Assembly (NCBI GenBank): GCA_028554755.1
Contig: JAPTOF010000006.1
Coordinates: forward strand, 3,280,501 to 3,344,500
Length of the DNA stretch: 64,000 nt
From: Cordia subcordata
Lineage: Eukaryota > Streptophyta > Magnoliopsida > Boraginales > Cordiaceae
Reading direction: 5' to 3'
Positions 11,684 through 24,330 of this stretch are shown here, one piece after another. Within the stretch, counting starts at the first letter, position 1. Every line of letters starts with the position of its first letter. Made by a program: the position numbers and the translations under genes. The notes below the pieces were generated by a model. The model made no database searches. It saw only the letters and a program-made list of their open reading frames with translations, and was not told the DNA's origin.

Positions 11684-13181
11684 ATAATAAAATCGTCAGA
11701 AAGAAATTCAATTTATTGTGCCGAAAGTTCACAAGATTAAAAACTTTCAAGCGAGTTCTAGTAAAATCTTCACTAGAAGTGAGTTTCTCTTTATTAAGAA
11801 TGTTCCAATCAACCTAAAAAAGAAAAAATATACGGGTCCTACACTATACTAGAAAATTTGTTTTAGATATTGCCCTATTACTCTTAGCCCATAAAATACG
11901 CGGTATGGATAAGACTTTGCATGCCAATTTGAAGCTGTAAACGCGACGGCTGAGTCAAAACTATGGCCAAGATTTTTCTTTAATCAGGCAGCCAAAGTCT
12001 TGAAATGTGACAATGAATTTTCTACTTGGACAACGGTCTAGAACATAGACTTATCCAAAACCCATTGAACCTTGATTGTCTCCTGTCTTTGAATAATAAT
12101 AGTCGAAATGCCCCTAAGGCAATGTTCAATTACATGAAACGTGATGGCACTTTACCAAAAATTGGAATTCCTCTCAATAGGAAAATAACAAATAGGTTCT
12201 CGATATTGGATAGATTAGGTGCGTAAAGATAATTTGTTATGGTCAAATATATTAAGTTTGAACGAATGTTCTTCGATCACAAATGTTATTTATTCTTTAA
12301 CTAATTCAAAAATATGTAGAACGAGATATACAGTTTTAATATTAGTTAAAACAAAAAAAAAATTATTTGGATACTTGAATTATTCATTTGCTTAAGCGAT
12401 TTACAGACAAGGCATACAGTGAATTTAAACAAAAATGAATTATTAGCCGGCAGCGACAAAATTAAACAAATCAAAGAATAATTTTTAGGCAAAGAATATT
12501 TCTAGTAGACTATGCAAAGCTACAGTGAACAACGAATAACAAGTTTTTGGGGAAGCATAATTCTTACTTCTTAAAGATCCAAAAGAGTTAACAACATTCG
12601 TCTCATCCACAAATATTCATCGAGGAGGTGTGGTAGCGTAATTGTATGTCCAAAGCATATTCTTCAAAACAAATTAAAGAAAGTGCCTAGGTACAAAGTT
12701 GTTAACGCTTTCCAAAATCTGCATTCATGAACACTACCAACAAAAGCAAAATACTCGGGGTTGCTTCAAAGTCTGCCTCATTGTGATCCGAGAAGCCAAA
12801 TGCAGAAAGAAATACGAGAAAAGACACACCAAATTTAGCACCATGCGGCATCTCATAGGTCGAGTCTAAATCGTCCGACTAATAATATCTGGGTGCAATG
12901 AATTAAAATCTTCTCGTGTCTAGAGTTTTCTCATATCTATTATATTGATCGTTTATCATGTTGATATAATAGTATATGTATCATTCATAGAATTTAACTT
13001 TTTTAAAAAAAATTAAAATTATATTTTCTCTCTTCTATTACTCTTTTTTTTTTAATTTGAATTTTATGAACAAGCAAAACACTATTACGTGAATACAAAT
13101 GATTGAAATAATTTTTTCATTTTAATATAAAAAGATCGTAATCCACAGTTAGACACTTGCAAGTAAATCACATAGTATACA
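11684..13181. other. Intergenic, no gene recognised
   Basis: A 66-codon frame at 12026-12226 has no known motif. No RNA gene or bordered repeat was found in this stretch. Confidence 0.5.
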
Positions 13182-13742
13182 TTTATACTATATTATATAG
13201 AAAAATCTTTTGTAATATAATAATGACAAGTGTTACATAAATAGCATTCTTAACATCTTTTTGCCACGTGGCATTGTTACATTACGCTTAATTATGAAAA
13301 TCGTGTTTTATTTTAAAGAGATTTACATTGATTTACTAATTTATTTTAATATTTGCATATTACATTCCAAAATTATGAAATGCAATATGAATTAATTGTA
13401 GATATCTATGGTAACTCTCCAATTTAGTTTTATCAAATCGTGACCTATTTTAATTGATATATTTTTTCTTATTTTAATCTTCTTCCCATATTTTTATAAT
13501 GCTTTCCCTTAGTAATTTTAATGTAAATCATTTTACCAAATGCTTTAATTATTCGTATTTTGTTTTGTAATTTAACTCAAATATACATAATTTAATTATT
13601 TGAATCTATCTTTTTGTAATTATTTAGAAATAACAATGATACTTATTTCAACATAATGCCATTTATCTTAATTTTTTGAAAATATACTATGCATATAAAA
13701 TAATATTTTGCTTCCCCGTGCATCGCACGAGTGATTGACTAG
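13182..13742 (+). mobile_element. Short non-autonomous Helitron
   Basis: The right end has the diagnostic plant Helitron terminus: a GC-rich hairpin (CGTGC-ATC-GCACG at about 13718-13730), then GAGTGATTGA and CTAG at 13739-13742, with the host T following. The left end ATTTATACTATATTATATAG resembles the usual 'A|TCTATACTATATTA' start with the TC changed to TT. A CCACGTGG palindrome follows about 85 bp inside (near 13266). The interior, about 560 bp, is A/T-rich and non-coding. The 3' end is convincing; the 5' border is an estimate. Confidence 0.75.
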
Positions 13743-14972
13743 TAAATTAATATAATTTGTTCATAGCATATCACTCACTTAACATCCTTACTGCTGCATA
13801 GCAAGCATAAGTACGTTAATGGTGGAGCTATGCTTAAATGAACGGATTGCAATTCTCACTCTTTTGTTTTTTGGGGGTAAAACCCATAAAATTTTAAATT
13901 ATTTTATATTAAAAGACTAATTTATCCTACTAAAAATTATTTATATGAAAATGTTAATCGAATTTTTCTTTTCTTTTTAACTTGCAATGCTTGGATTGAA
14001 GAAGTCGGCAACAGTACATTTGCGAAAATCCCTTTTCAAGATCAGTTCAACAACCAAATGGCAAAACTGTAAATCTGCAGGAGAAGACGATGGCTGAAGA
14101 TGTTATTATTATAACGAATATGACTAAACAAATAAATAGAAGATTAGATAGGAAGCATCCTAGACATAAATCATTCTCGTCCATAAAATGCCTCCAAATA
14201 TCACTTCAAATTTGAGGTTCGGGAACAAAACGTGGCGCTCGCTTACTGCTCGAACCGACTTTGAAATGAAATCAGGAAACATCTCATGACCAAAACAGCT
14301 CTACTTATCCAACTACGCCACCCCCCGTTAAATTATTGCACCCGTTGTGGTAGGTATACCCGTATATTGTGGATAAGCTTCTCTTACTTTTCTTCTTCTT
14401 TTTTTTTTTTGTTTTTCTGCCCCTTTTTCACCTTTAAATGTTTTCCCATTCAAAAAAATGGTTCTATAATTATATATTTATATGTTAAAATTTAAAAGAG
14501 CCCTAAATTTTGTCAGACTTTTAAATTAATTTCAAGTGCGTACTAATAATAATATTACCATGATTTCGTCGTTTGTGAAAACGAGCTAGTTTGTTAGAGA
14601 TATAAGCGTAACTTGAGTGTATCACGTGCATGCTAGGAAAATAAAACTATCTATACCATCGTTTATCATGCTAGTAGATCAATAACTAAGCTAGTTGAAT
14701 ATGTGCTATTTAATAAAATTTGCATTCATTGTAAGGTACACAAAGTTACTGAATTATTGTGGTAGGACAAAAGCATAATAATATTTAAGGGACAAACAGA
14801 ATACAGGTTCAGCCTATGGTAGTAATTAATGAGAGATTTTATTTATCGAAATAGTTATAGATTATATAAGATTAATATTAAATTATGACCATATTATAAA
14901 ATACACATTTACTTCTCTTTTTTTTTTTTTTTGCCTTTTCTATCCTCTTTATCCAAAATTCTCCAACAGCCG
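13743..14972. other. Intergenic, upstream of HSPRO
   Basis: No gene is recognised. Short frames at 14286-14495 and 14909-15112 (minus) are low-complexity or overlap the HSPRO promoter. Confidence 0.5.
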
Positions 14973-15128
14973 CGCCTTTGACTGTCTTTGTTCTGTAATT
15001 CCACACGTCTTTCCTCCTCTCTCTTCTGTCGCTGGCCCCCCAACACGCTTCTATAAATTACCATTCCCCCGTAGCAATTCCAAAACCAAAATAAGTTTTG
15101 GAGTCCCAACACACGCCTTTGACTGTCT
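14973..15128 (+). promoter_or_regulatory. HSPRO promoter with a duplicated W-box block and a TATA box
   Basis: The 15-mer CGCCTTTGACTGTCT occurs exactly twice, at 14973-14987 and 15114-15128. Each copy contains TTTGAC, the core of a W-box bound by WRKY factors. A TATA-like CTATAAATT lies between them at about 15051-15059. HSPRO genes are reported to be stress- and pathogen-responsive, so WRKY control is plausible, but it is inferred from these sites only. Confidence 0.5.
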
Positions 15129-15152
15129 CATTTTGTGTTTGATGTGTTGAAA

Positions 15153-16487
15153 ATGGTGGATGTCGATAGAAAAACAAACACGATTTCTTCAAATATGAGT
15201 ATATCGCCGAGACCATCATCAAATAAGCTGGAAATTACTTCTCTGCCTCCACCCCCTATTCGCGTCGCCGAATTGTCGGCGGCTTCCGACTCGGCTTGCT
15301 CGGCTTACGAGCAGTATCTTCGGCTTCCTGAGCTGAGGAATCTCCAGGAGTCTAAAGAATTCCCAAGCTGGCCAAACGAGTCAATAATCAAACCGGGGTT
15401 GCAAGGTCTGGAGATCACTTTCCGGTTCATCTCGACCGCACTGTTTGATGGGCGCGTGTACGCGAACCAGAGAGAATGGAAGCGGCGGCTGGAGAGCTTA
15501 GCCACTCGCCAGGTGGAGATTGTAGCCCTCTTGTGTGAAGATCTCGAACATGATCATCATCATGGCTCTCCACCAACTACAGAGAGCTTTATCACGAGCC
15601 AGATCAGCTTGTTGCCTCGGCTAGCAACGTGGCAAAAAACCCAAGACATTGCTCAGAAGATTTTCTACACGATCGAGTATGAGATGGGTAAGTGCCCCTA
15701 CACGCTCGGCTTAGGCGAGCCGAATTCAAGCCGAAAGCCGAGCCTAAACTACGACCTCATCTGCAAGCCATTGAAGCTTCACGCGCTGAAACAAAACCAC
15801 CTCAACTTACAAAACCACGAGAACCAAACGCTTTACAGCACCCACCAGCTCCTAGAAACATGGGTGTGCATATCCAAACAGCTTCTCGATAAGCTACTTT
15901 CGAAAATATCCCTCAAAGATTATTCGCAAGCCGCAAGCCATTGTTGGCTTCTGGAGAAGATATGGAAGCTGCTCACGGACATAGAAGACTTGCACTTGTT
16001 GATGGATCCTAACGATTTCTTGCGCATGAAGCATCAGTTATCACTTAAAAGCACAACGCAGAGCGATCTTTTCTGCTTCAGATCAAAGGGTCTTGTAGAA
16101 ATCACCAAGCTTTGCAAAGATTTGAGGCATAAAGTGCCTGAGATCTTGGACGCTGTGGCGGATCCTAGAGGTGGGCCCAGGATACAAGAAGCCGCAATGA
16201 GATTGTACACGAGAAAACAAAATGGGTTCGAGAAAATTCATTTGCTTCAAGCTTTGCAAGCTGTTGAAATGGCGGTTAAGAGGTTTTACTACTCGTACAA
16301 GCAGCTTTTGGTGATTGTTTTCGGGAGCTTAGAAGCTAATGGGAACAAAGGGGTTGGGATGGTGGATTCTTCTGGGGATTTGTTGGATCAGATTTTTCTC
16401 GAGCCTACGTGTTACCCGAGCTTGGATGCGGCCAAGACTTTTCTGGGGTTTTATTGGAGTCATGAGGGTGAGTTAACTCGGTGGTGA
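15153..16487 (+). CDS. HSPRO: HSPRO, nematode resistance protein Hs1pro-1-like, intronless, 444 aa
   Basis: The single exon encodes a homologue of sugar beet Hs1pro-1 and Arabidopsis HSPRO1/2. These plant-specific, mostly helical proteins are linked to basal resistance and stress responses and are reported to interact with SnRK1 subunits. Recognisable blocks in order: MVDVDRK at the start, SAASDSACSAYEQYLRLPEL (about 47-66), REWKRRLESLATRQVEIVA (about 107-125), MGKCPYTLGLGEPN, WLLEKIWKLLTDIEDLHLLM, FCFRSKGLVEITKLCKDLRH, GGPRIQEAAMRLY, and PSLDAAKTFLGFYWSHEGEL at the end. I start at the ATG at 15153 because the family begins MVD. An in-frame GTG at 15135 is not a plausible plant start. A His-rich patch (residues about 133-136) is local. 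No lesion seen. Length fits the family. Confidence 0.95.
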   Translation: MVDVDRKTNTISSNMSISPRPSSNKLEITSLPPPPIRVAELSAASDSACSAYEQYLRLPELRNLQESKEFPSWPNESIIKPGLQGLEITFRFISTALFDGRVYANQREWKRRLESLATRQVEIVALLCEDLEHDHHHGSPPTTESFITSQISLLPRLATWQKTQDIAQKIFYTIEYEMGKCPYTLGLGEPNSSRKPSLNYDLICKPLKLHALKQNHLNLQNHENQTLYSTHQLLETWVCISKQLLDKLLSKISLKDYSQAASHCWLLEKIWKLLTDIEDLHLLMDPNDFLRMKHQLSLKSTTQSDLFCFRSKGLVEITKLCKDLRHKVPEILDAVADPRGGPRIQEAAMRLYTRKQNGFEKIHLLQALQAVEMAVKRFYYSYKQLLVIVFGSLEANGNKGVGMVDSSGDLLDQIFLEPTCYPSLDAAKTFLGFYWSHEGELTRW

Positions 16488-17038
16488 CTCGGTGGCAGCG
16501 GTTGGAATGTGGGGTTTTTGATGCATGGGGTTGTTGGGTGGATGAGAGGCAGCGGTAGGGTCAGAATAGGCGGCATGCAAAAGGATAATTCCTGAAGATT
16601 AATTATGATTTTTTTTTTTTGGGCTTAATTTTGAAGTTGCCGATGATTCATATTATAGTATTTGACCATTTTGTATATTTTGAAGAATTAATTTAAAAGA
16701 GGATTTCGAAATATAGTAGGTATCATGTTTATCTACTACTATGTTTTCCAAAATGGGTCCAAATGTTGGTGAGATGAACCAATATGTAAATTGATTGGCC
16801 AATTTTAATTTTAATTTGTCCACGGATTGCAATCATTTTAATTCAACACCGCAGCAACTTATTTCTTTTTTGGTCAACCATGAAAGAGAGTGCGATGGTT
16901 TCTGACATACATGGCTTTGCCTACACTACCAAAAGAGAAAGGAGAAAAGAGAAAAGGATCCAGTCTAAGTTTCCTCTGAACACTTACGGGAGGTAGAAGC
17001 AAAGGAAAAGCAAACTTTTCAACAGGAACGTTGACTAA
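16488..17038. other. HSPRO 3' region and spacer
   Basis: Presumed 3' UTR followed by A/T-rich spacer. No gene is recognised. Confidence 0.5.
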
Positions 17039-17511
17039 GAGAGTGTTTGGATTGACTTATAAAAAAATTATTTAAAATATTTTTAATTTTAAGTAATTTT
17101 TTTATTATTAATTTTAAGTAGTTATGTATTTGAATAAAAATTATAGTTATAAAAATAAGTATTTACATATTTGATTAAAATGGATTGAATAGTAAGTTAT
17201 ATAGTTAAAATAACTATTAAAGACATTAAAATATAATTTAAAAAGGTAAGTATAAGATAAAAGAGTAACGATATTTTAGTAATAAAAATAAAAAAGTAAG
17301 GATAAGATAATAAATAATTTAGCCAAACTTGTTTTTTTTTAAAGTGCTTAAATTAATAAAAAGTAGAAGTTGGAATTGAAGAGTTTTTTATTTTTTATTT
17401 AAAATCACTTAAAAAAAAGTACATTTTTAATTAAAATAAATATTTTTATTAACTTAAATTAAGTTTTGAGCAAGTTTAACAAAAAAAAAAAAAGCCAAAC
17501 CAAACACCTTC
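17039..17511. mobile_element. Tourist/Harbinger-like MITE with TAA target duplication
   Basis: Ends GAGAGTGTTTGG (left) and GAAGGTGTTTGG (right, reverse) are inverted, and TAA flanks both at 17036-17038 and 17512-17514. The 473-bp interior is A/T-rich and has no open frame of note. It shares end sequence and target type with 7738-8127 and 49596-49715, so the three are treated as one family. Confidence 0.6.
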
Positions 17512-17514
17512 TAA

Positions 17515-18642
17515 GTTAAGCACTCTTTGTAGATACTGGTAATGTTTTATATTTTTTTTTCCTATTTTTTTTACAATAAAAAAAATTTAGTTGACGAATC
17601 CTCAATAAAGCACTAGAGCCCAGACACTAAGTAAAATTGGAAAGCATTGGGTTCACAACATGTCAGTGTATGTGGTTAGAGCGCTCACCCTAGGCAACTT
17701 TGGTAACTTGTTATCCTTTGCGTCCATTTACATGCACATTCAAAATTCATGTATTAACTTATATGTAAAAATGAAATAAATCATATTTATAACAATGCTT
17801 TGATGTGATATTGCCAGTAATATGTAGCATTATGCTTTTGAAGATCTCTAACTAAAAAAGGCCCTCCTTGTTATTTTATTATCAATTGTGCGCACGGCGA
17901 CGATCGCGAACCCTCAATTTTTATTTTTTTGCTTTTTCTTTTATCTTTTGTGACTTTAAAATCAACTATATAGCTCCCACCGATAAATATAAAAGGACAC
18001 GCCAGCTGGATTAGTGGTTTAGAGCCTTACTTTTAGATCTTTACGTATCTAATGTTAGGAGCTAGATGCCGCCCAATCACCTAAATTTTCTTTCATGCTG
18101 CTTTTCTCTAAACCAGTTCTCATCTACCAGTCATTTCTTCTGCTTTTTATGTTTTATTTTTGAACGCAATAGTCTGCTGTTCTTTTTTTTTTTTTTTTTT
18201 GCAATAATTTCTTGTGTTTTCATTTTCTTTTTTCTTTTTTTTTTTTAACGCTATACGTCTCTTAGCTTTCAACATGTCTTTGACAAGAAAGAAGAAGAAG
18301 CAGAAGAAGAAGAAGAGAAGACTTCACTCGTAAACTTCAAACATCAAAAATCATTATTTTCTTTTTAAAAATTTTCAATTCTTATAAACACTTTCTTTCT
18401 TAATTTTATAAACTTATTAAATATTTATTATTTTTATATTCTTAGGCTAAATTTAATTTTCTTTTCTTTCTTGACAAAAATAAACTCTTTGCCCTCTCGC
18501 TATTTACTTTCACAAGTTATAACTTTATTTTCCAATCACCATCACTATCACGAATCATCAACATTAAATTAGTTGAAAACTAAAATTGAAGTGAAAAATA
18601 CTAACCTATTTTATGAGGTGAGAGATTTTGTGTGTGTGCGCA

Positions 18643-18673
<31 letters not shown>

Positions 18674-20429
18674 GTATGTATATGTATATATATCATTTTA
18701 AAAGTAAAGCTTTTCTTATTATTTATTATTTTAATTGTTATGATCTTTTTTTGTCATTAATCTAAACTTTGGCATATACCGTAAATAAAATTGATATTGA
18801 AGTGGGTAAATAAAAAAAGATGTATTTCTTTTGACAAACTTTATTTTTTTCAATTATCACACGTGAAAAGACATATCTTTGGATAACTTTAATTTTTTGT
18901 CATTTTCTTACTGTGCCAAATTAAAAATATCATTTTCTAAATTTTGCACTTTATGTAATTGATTTTCATTAATTTTTAATATCTTATTTCATAGTTCGTT
19001 ATTTTTCTAGAGGTGATTAATTTGTAACTTGAATTAAAAACTTCAACCAAATTATGATTGGATATAAATATATTTCTGCCACCCCTAATTCAAAATCCTA
19101 GCTACGCGGCTGATTGTAAGGAAAAACTCGTGCGTCAGGAGAAAGAAAGCAGAGCTGATAAGGATGAAACTCTTGCGCTTAAAAAATAAGCTATCCGGAT
19201 GTTGATGACTCTCTCATTGAGCTTTGGTAGACACTAACTAGAATTACAAAATCCTCTTTAAAAACACACATCAGCACATTCCGAATGCAACTTATTTGCG
19301 GTTACTAGAAAAGCTCCCATTTAAATTAATCTCCTCGAAACCTGTACTTTTTTCATGTTTACCTTGTGGGTTTCAGATACTTCTCTTGCTGTACAATTAT
19401 ACAAACACGTTTTGATGGTAGGAAAGTCTTAAAAGAAATTACTCTGCCACATGGCTATTGCTAGCTCGGTTGGATGGAAATCAATGCGTTGTAATAATGA
19501 TAAAATTATTTGATCCGTACGTTTCATAGTTTAAACTATTTTATTATAGTTAGTTCATCATGTTACGAGGCGATTCAGATACTAAATTAGTTCACGGACA
19601 CATCAAATATTAATACATGCTTCAAGAACATTTTTCTTGTTGGAATACATCACATTAAAATAATAATAAAATTTAAGATCATTCGGTAGAGATCCTAGGC
19701 ATATTGACCAGTTGGAACCCCTACTGTTATTTAAAAAAAGGACAAATAGATCTTCACTTTCCAGGAAAAGATGTTAGTCTTATAGGTAGGAGATGTTCTT
19801 CTTTTCCTGAGATCGTCGAAAGAGGATTAAAAAAAAAAAGCTAAGAGAGAACTGCATATGTTGTTTCGCAAGCATACAATTTAATGAGAAGTCATATACG
19901 AGTTATATACGCATGTACATATATTTCAATTTTCACAGAGAAAATTAAACTATGCTTTTCTTGAATTGGTTTCGTAATCACGAATATCAAACTTTATAGC
20001 ACGTGTGACCTCAAAATTTTGCAAATAACACCACTAGTGTCTCTAGGATCATATAAACAATAATCTGCTGCTCATAGGTCCTCCTAATCCGCAACTCAAA
20101 GGATAGGCATGAAAATCCGCGTACCAAAAGGAAAGTCCGCGAGAACTGATGAAGCAGGACCAAACTAAACTTCACCTTACTAGGTGCAATCGGCCCTCAT
20201 GGACTAATGGCAGGAAATATATAAAGATGCTACTCCCCAGTAAGTTAACATGATTAAGAATACAATAAGCAGAAGCCTAAGAGGGCTAACAAAAAGCTAA
20301 CTGTAAAGTGGAAAAGTTGCTTTGCTGACTTAATCTTACAAAACCCGGCAACTAAAATTATGGGGATAAGTTACCTACCCGAGTAGGAAATGAGCTGTGG
20401 AAATTGGAAAAGCATGAGAGCCTCCATAA
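17515..20429. other. Intergenic between HSPRO and the GT64 gene
   Basis: No gene is recognised. A poly-T/poly-pyrimidine tract lies at 18181-18247 and a (TG)n(TA)n microsatellite at about 18630-18692. The part adjoining 20430 is probably 3' UTR of the minus-strand GT64 gene. Confidence 0.5.
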
Positions 20430-23400
20430 TCACCAAAACCAGTTGTTGCGGCTGTCAACAGCCTTTACCGAAGTTGATACCAATGGCATCCGCCCATATT
20501 CAGCAACAAACCTATTAACACATTGTGTCCTCTTTTCGCTGTGACCTCCCAAGCTACTAATCCCCGTCGAACCAATCTCAAATATCTTGCCTGTATCAGA
20601 CACCAAGAGAGATCAAATGACATATAGAGTTTATATATGTTCCACATTTTTTATGCAATGTTGAAACGATGCAGGAGTGTACTTCAAAAAGTCCCTTGGA
20701 CGAAGAAATGCCATCCTGTGAAGCGGTTTATTTAGTTCATTTGTCTACTTCCATATAATCATATTCCAATATTGACCCGCTTAACAATGTAGGTAATTAT
20801 TTCCCAACGCATATAAAGTTGAACATAAAGAAACACGATCTAGGTAGATGATAGCAGTTGCAAACACAGAAGATCTTTGGAGCATCACACTTAAACATTT
20901 CGATACATGTGATCCTCCTAACCTATGCATTCTATTAGTACTAACCATACATTTTCCACTATAACGTCAAATGGGAAAAGCCACCTACCTCAAAAGTCGA
21001 CAAAAGCAAAGAAATAAACAAGAATAGAGCTCCTATCTTTCATTATCTGCCTCTCCAATAACTACTTTTTGCAGACAACAGTAGAAGTCCCTTGAAAGTA
21101 TTCATACATGTTAAGTGCATTCAAAGTTTTAGCCTGTATGCATCTTAATTATTTTCACTCATGTGAATTCTTGTTCTCCCTCATACACTCAGACTCCGTT
21201 CAGCAGATGAAACGGATGTTGACCATACAGCAGGAGCTGATAGGTTATATACTTGGGCATTTTTGCAGCATTTGATGATTAAGATTGTTTTCCTTGAACA
21301 ACGACTTCATATATTAGAACTCCTACAAGAGCATACATTTCAGTTGTACAGCTTAGATTCTTTTTCATCTTTATGCGTAGCCCTTATAGCGTAAAATATC
21401 TTGATTTATAGAGCATTGATGCAAGCAACAGAGGAACTGTATTTGTCAAAGCTTCATGTTTCAGAACTGGAAAATGTTTTACCAAACTAATCAAAGTAAC
21501 AATTTGTATTGTGTTATCAGATTCTTCTTTCCTCCACAAAGAAGCAACCACCACACTAAAATATTAATTTCTTCAAGCATCCGCATGTATTTATACAGAT
21601 ATGTTTCTCTTAAAATACGGGATAGAGTAGAAATGAATCATTAAAAGTAAGTCATTGATATATAAATAAAATGTTTAAAGAATAATTTCCAAATAAACTA
21701 ACCTTTTACCCATATAGGGGGGGCACCAGTTGCATTTGCAACAAGGAAAGAAATTGCAATATCTTCGCAATTCCTGTTTTTGAATTTAAAGTTGGTTAAA
21801 AGCAATAAATATGCACAAGTGAAAGCCAAAAGGCAAAGACAACAGAAAGATAACTAATACCTGTTCTTCGCGGTATATTCTCGAATTGATGCAGGCATTT
21901 CATACGTATACAAGTTCAGATACTTTTTGTGGAAGAAGGCTGCTTTTGAGAGTACCATGCTGTATGTTCCTGTCCACCACACAGACCACCATCCTCCATA
22001 TACATACTGGTCTGTGTCGCCTTTCTGCAGGAGAAGTTTACTGGTCAAGACATGTATTGACGTTCTATCAAGCAGCTTGGAGGCGCTGCCCAAATTTTAA
22101 AAAGGCAGACATCACAAAAATGTTCATACCACAATTTCTTAAGAAAATGGTATTGCACATGCATCTGGCCCAGAATCAAGCATGAGGAAAACACTACTGA
22201 CAAATGCAGTGTTTCTCATCACGCCTACTCTCATTAAGTGTTAGAACATGGCAAAGTAAATACAACAATTAAAATCCTGTAACACTTTAGACACTGAACT
22301 TCAGTTGCCGCATTTGATCTATAAATAGTAAAATACTTATCATGACACCTTAACCTACATTGCATATATCCAGGGCAGTATTTTATGACTCACTTCTAGT
22401 AAAAATCATGTTCTTGTTACAGGCACTTCCATAGATCACCAAATTTTGCCAATTCTAGTGAAGTTGGGAAACAAACTCCTTTTATTCATAGGACCAATAA
22501 TATGCATAAAATCCCTTAACTGGTACCTCACTTCCACATCTCTCTCTGTCTCTCTGCCCCATGTGAGAGAGAGATGGAAAAACAGTAATTATGTGTACTC
22601 AAAGACAAATTCTTTTTGCATAAATTTGCAAGACTTAATGATATATTTCTAGGTGCAAAGTGGGTTTTAGCATATGACGGCACATACCGATTTGTCTACC
22701 CAATGCATACGTGGCACAAAACCAACCATCGTGTCAGAAGCACTTCGCCAAACAGCAAAAGCCAATTCTACAGATGTGCAAGGGAATATGATATCATCGT
22801 CAATTGAAAACACAGCATCACTCTGCAAACCCTTGATCTCCTTAAATCTGTTGTTCAAACTGTCCTCCTTGTTGATATCAAATTTCAATTCAATTTCTCG
22901 ACCATCTTTAGAGTTTAACTGTACAGCGTGGTTTAAAAATTCAATAAGAGAATCTGATGGAGGATCAGGCTCACTCCATACAATATGAATGGACTGAAGC
23001 CCAGGGCATGATGCATAATGAGAAATGGACTGCTTCAGAAGATCATTTCTCTTCCAGGTATTAATCAATAAGGCATATCCTTTCCTGCATAAGAAACAAA
23101 GTCAATTATGGCAACCAATGACTTGGCTTCAGTAGTCAGCGACTACGAAACAAACAGAAAGCAATGCAATGAGTTGATACCATACAATACCATACACCAT
23201 CTTTTCGAGACCGAAGAGATTCTGAACTTCACAATACATAATGTCCAATGCCAATTACAGGCACCAATTTTGCTGACTATGTTATAAGCCAAAACTATCT
23301 TCCCTCCTTATATTTCCTTCAAACATCCATAAAATTGATATATAAAGTGGGGAAGAACCATGTTAACGGAATTAGGGTGACAATAAGTTACTAATTTGAG

Positions 23401-24330
23401 CTAAATAATCAATATCAGAATACCAAAAGAAGTTGTCAAATTGTGCCCGCCATCTTTAACACTCAATATTTCTACCAAAATAAGGATTCTGTTAGATGCA
23501 TACTACCCATGAAACATTACCCACATTGCTTAGAGCAAAAGTATTCCTCTCCGAGTTCACTAGCTAGATTCAGCACTTTAGCACCAATAACTATCATCAC
23601 ACATAACTCAAAAATTTTAGAAATTTGAAAACTAAAAGGTCAGACATCAAGATCTCACCAAATACCTAACCAAACTAGTAAACTATAACTTAAAAAGGAA
23701 CAGAAAATCTAACTTACCAGTCATTGAAAATAGTTAGCAGTAAGTCCGATACTTTACTCTTCATTTTCTTCTGGACTCAGGTCAAGTAATGACAAATAAA
23801 ACAATAACAGAAAGAAACCATATATATGCAAATCCAAATGCAGCAAAGTAAATAATTGCCATCAGAAAAATAAAACTCATAACTACTAACCTGAGAAAAC
23901 ATTGCATCCGATTGTGAAATAAATAGTAAAGCAGGATGTTTAACAGTTAAAAAATAGCATACCTAAGAGGATAATCAGTTAACAAACAATTGACCAATAA
24001 ATGCGTAATTAATCAGGCAGATCATTAAAGAATTTCAACTTGAGTTAATGCAACTTAATTAACAAAACAAACTTGAAATAGCAGCAACAACAAGAATACA
24101 AAAACTAAGATTAAATTTGCAAGTAGCACTCACTTAGGGATAAGAGATCCACGAGGAGCAGCAACACGAAGCTTCCATCCCATAAACGACGCCGTACTAC
24201 TAGCAAAAGCGATGATAATGAAGACGATGCAGCAAGAAAGCAGAAGCTTGATCTTCACCGATGCGACCGCCGAGATCGCTGCTTGCCGGAACGTTCTACG
24301 GCTGAAGAGACTCGTCCTCATCGTCACCAT
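20430..24330 (-). CDS. GMT1: GT64 glycosyltransferase, EPC1/GMT1 type (GIPC mannosyltransferase), five exons, 329 aa
   Basis: Exons on the minus strand are 24330-24134, 23084-22688, 22024-21861, 21773-21703 and 20590-20430. All junctions are GT-AG and in frame. The product is a type II Golgi protein: short basic N-terminus, one membrane segment at about residues 29-48 (LLLSCCIVFIIIAFASS), then an exostosin-like GT64 catalytic domain. Visible motifs: KKGYALLINTWKRNDLL, HIVWSEPDPPS, INKEDSLNNRF, the metal-binding DDD at 161-163 (FSIDDDIIF), VGFVPRMHW, GGWWSVWWTGTYSMVLSKAAF, NRNCEDIA, and a C-terminus ending DSRNNWFW. Arabidopsis EPC1/GMT1 adds mannose to glycosyl inositol phosphorylceramides, sphingolipids needed for cell adhesion. 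The similarity is close over the full length, and the usual size is about 334 aa. Specificity is inherited from the family. Confidence 0.93.

Noticed and set aside
15135..15152. Six extra codons upstream of HSPRO beginning with GTG
   Set aside because: Plant nuclear genes start at ATG, and the family begins with the MVD that follows at 15153.
17670..17720. A tRNA-like A-box word (GTGGTTAGAGCGCTCACCC)
   Set aside because: No matching B box, T-arm or acceptor stem follows, so it is not a tRNA gene.
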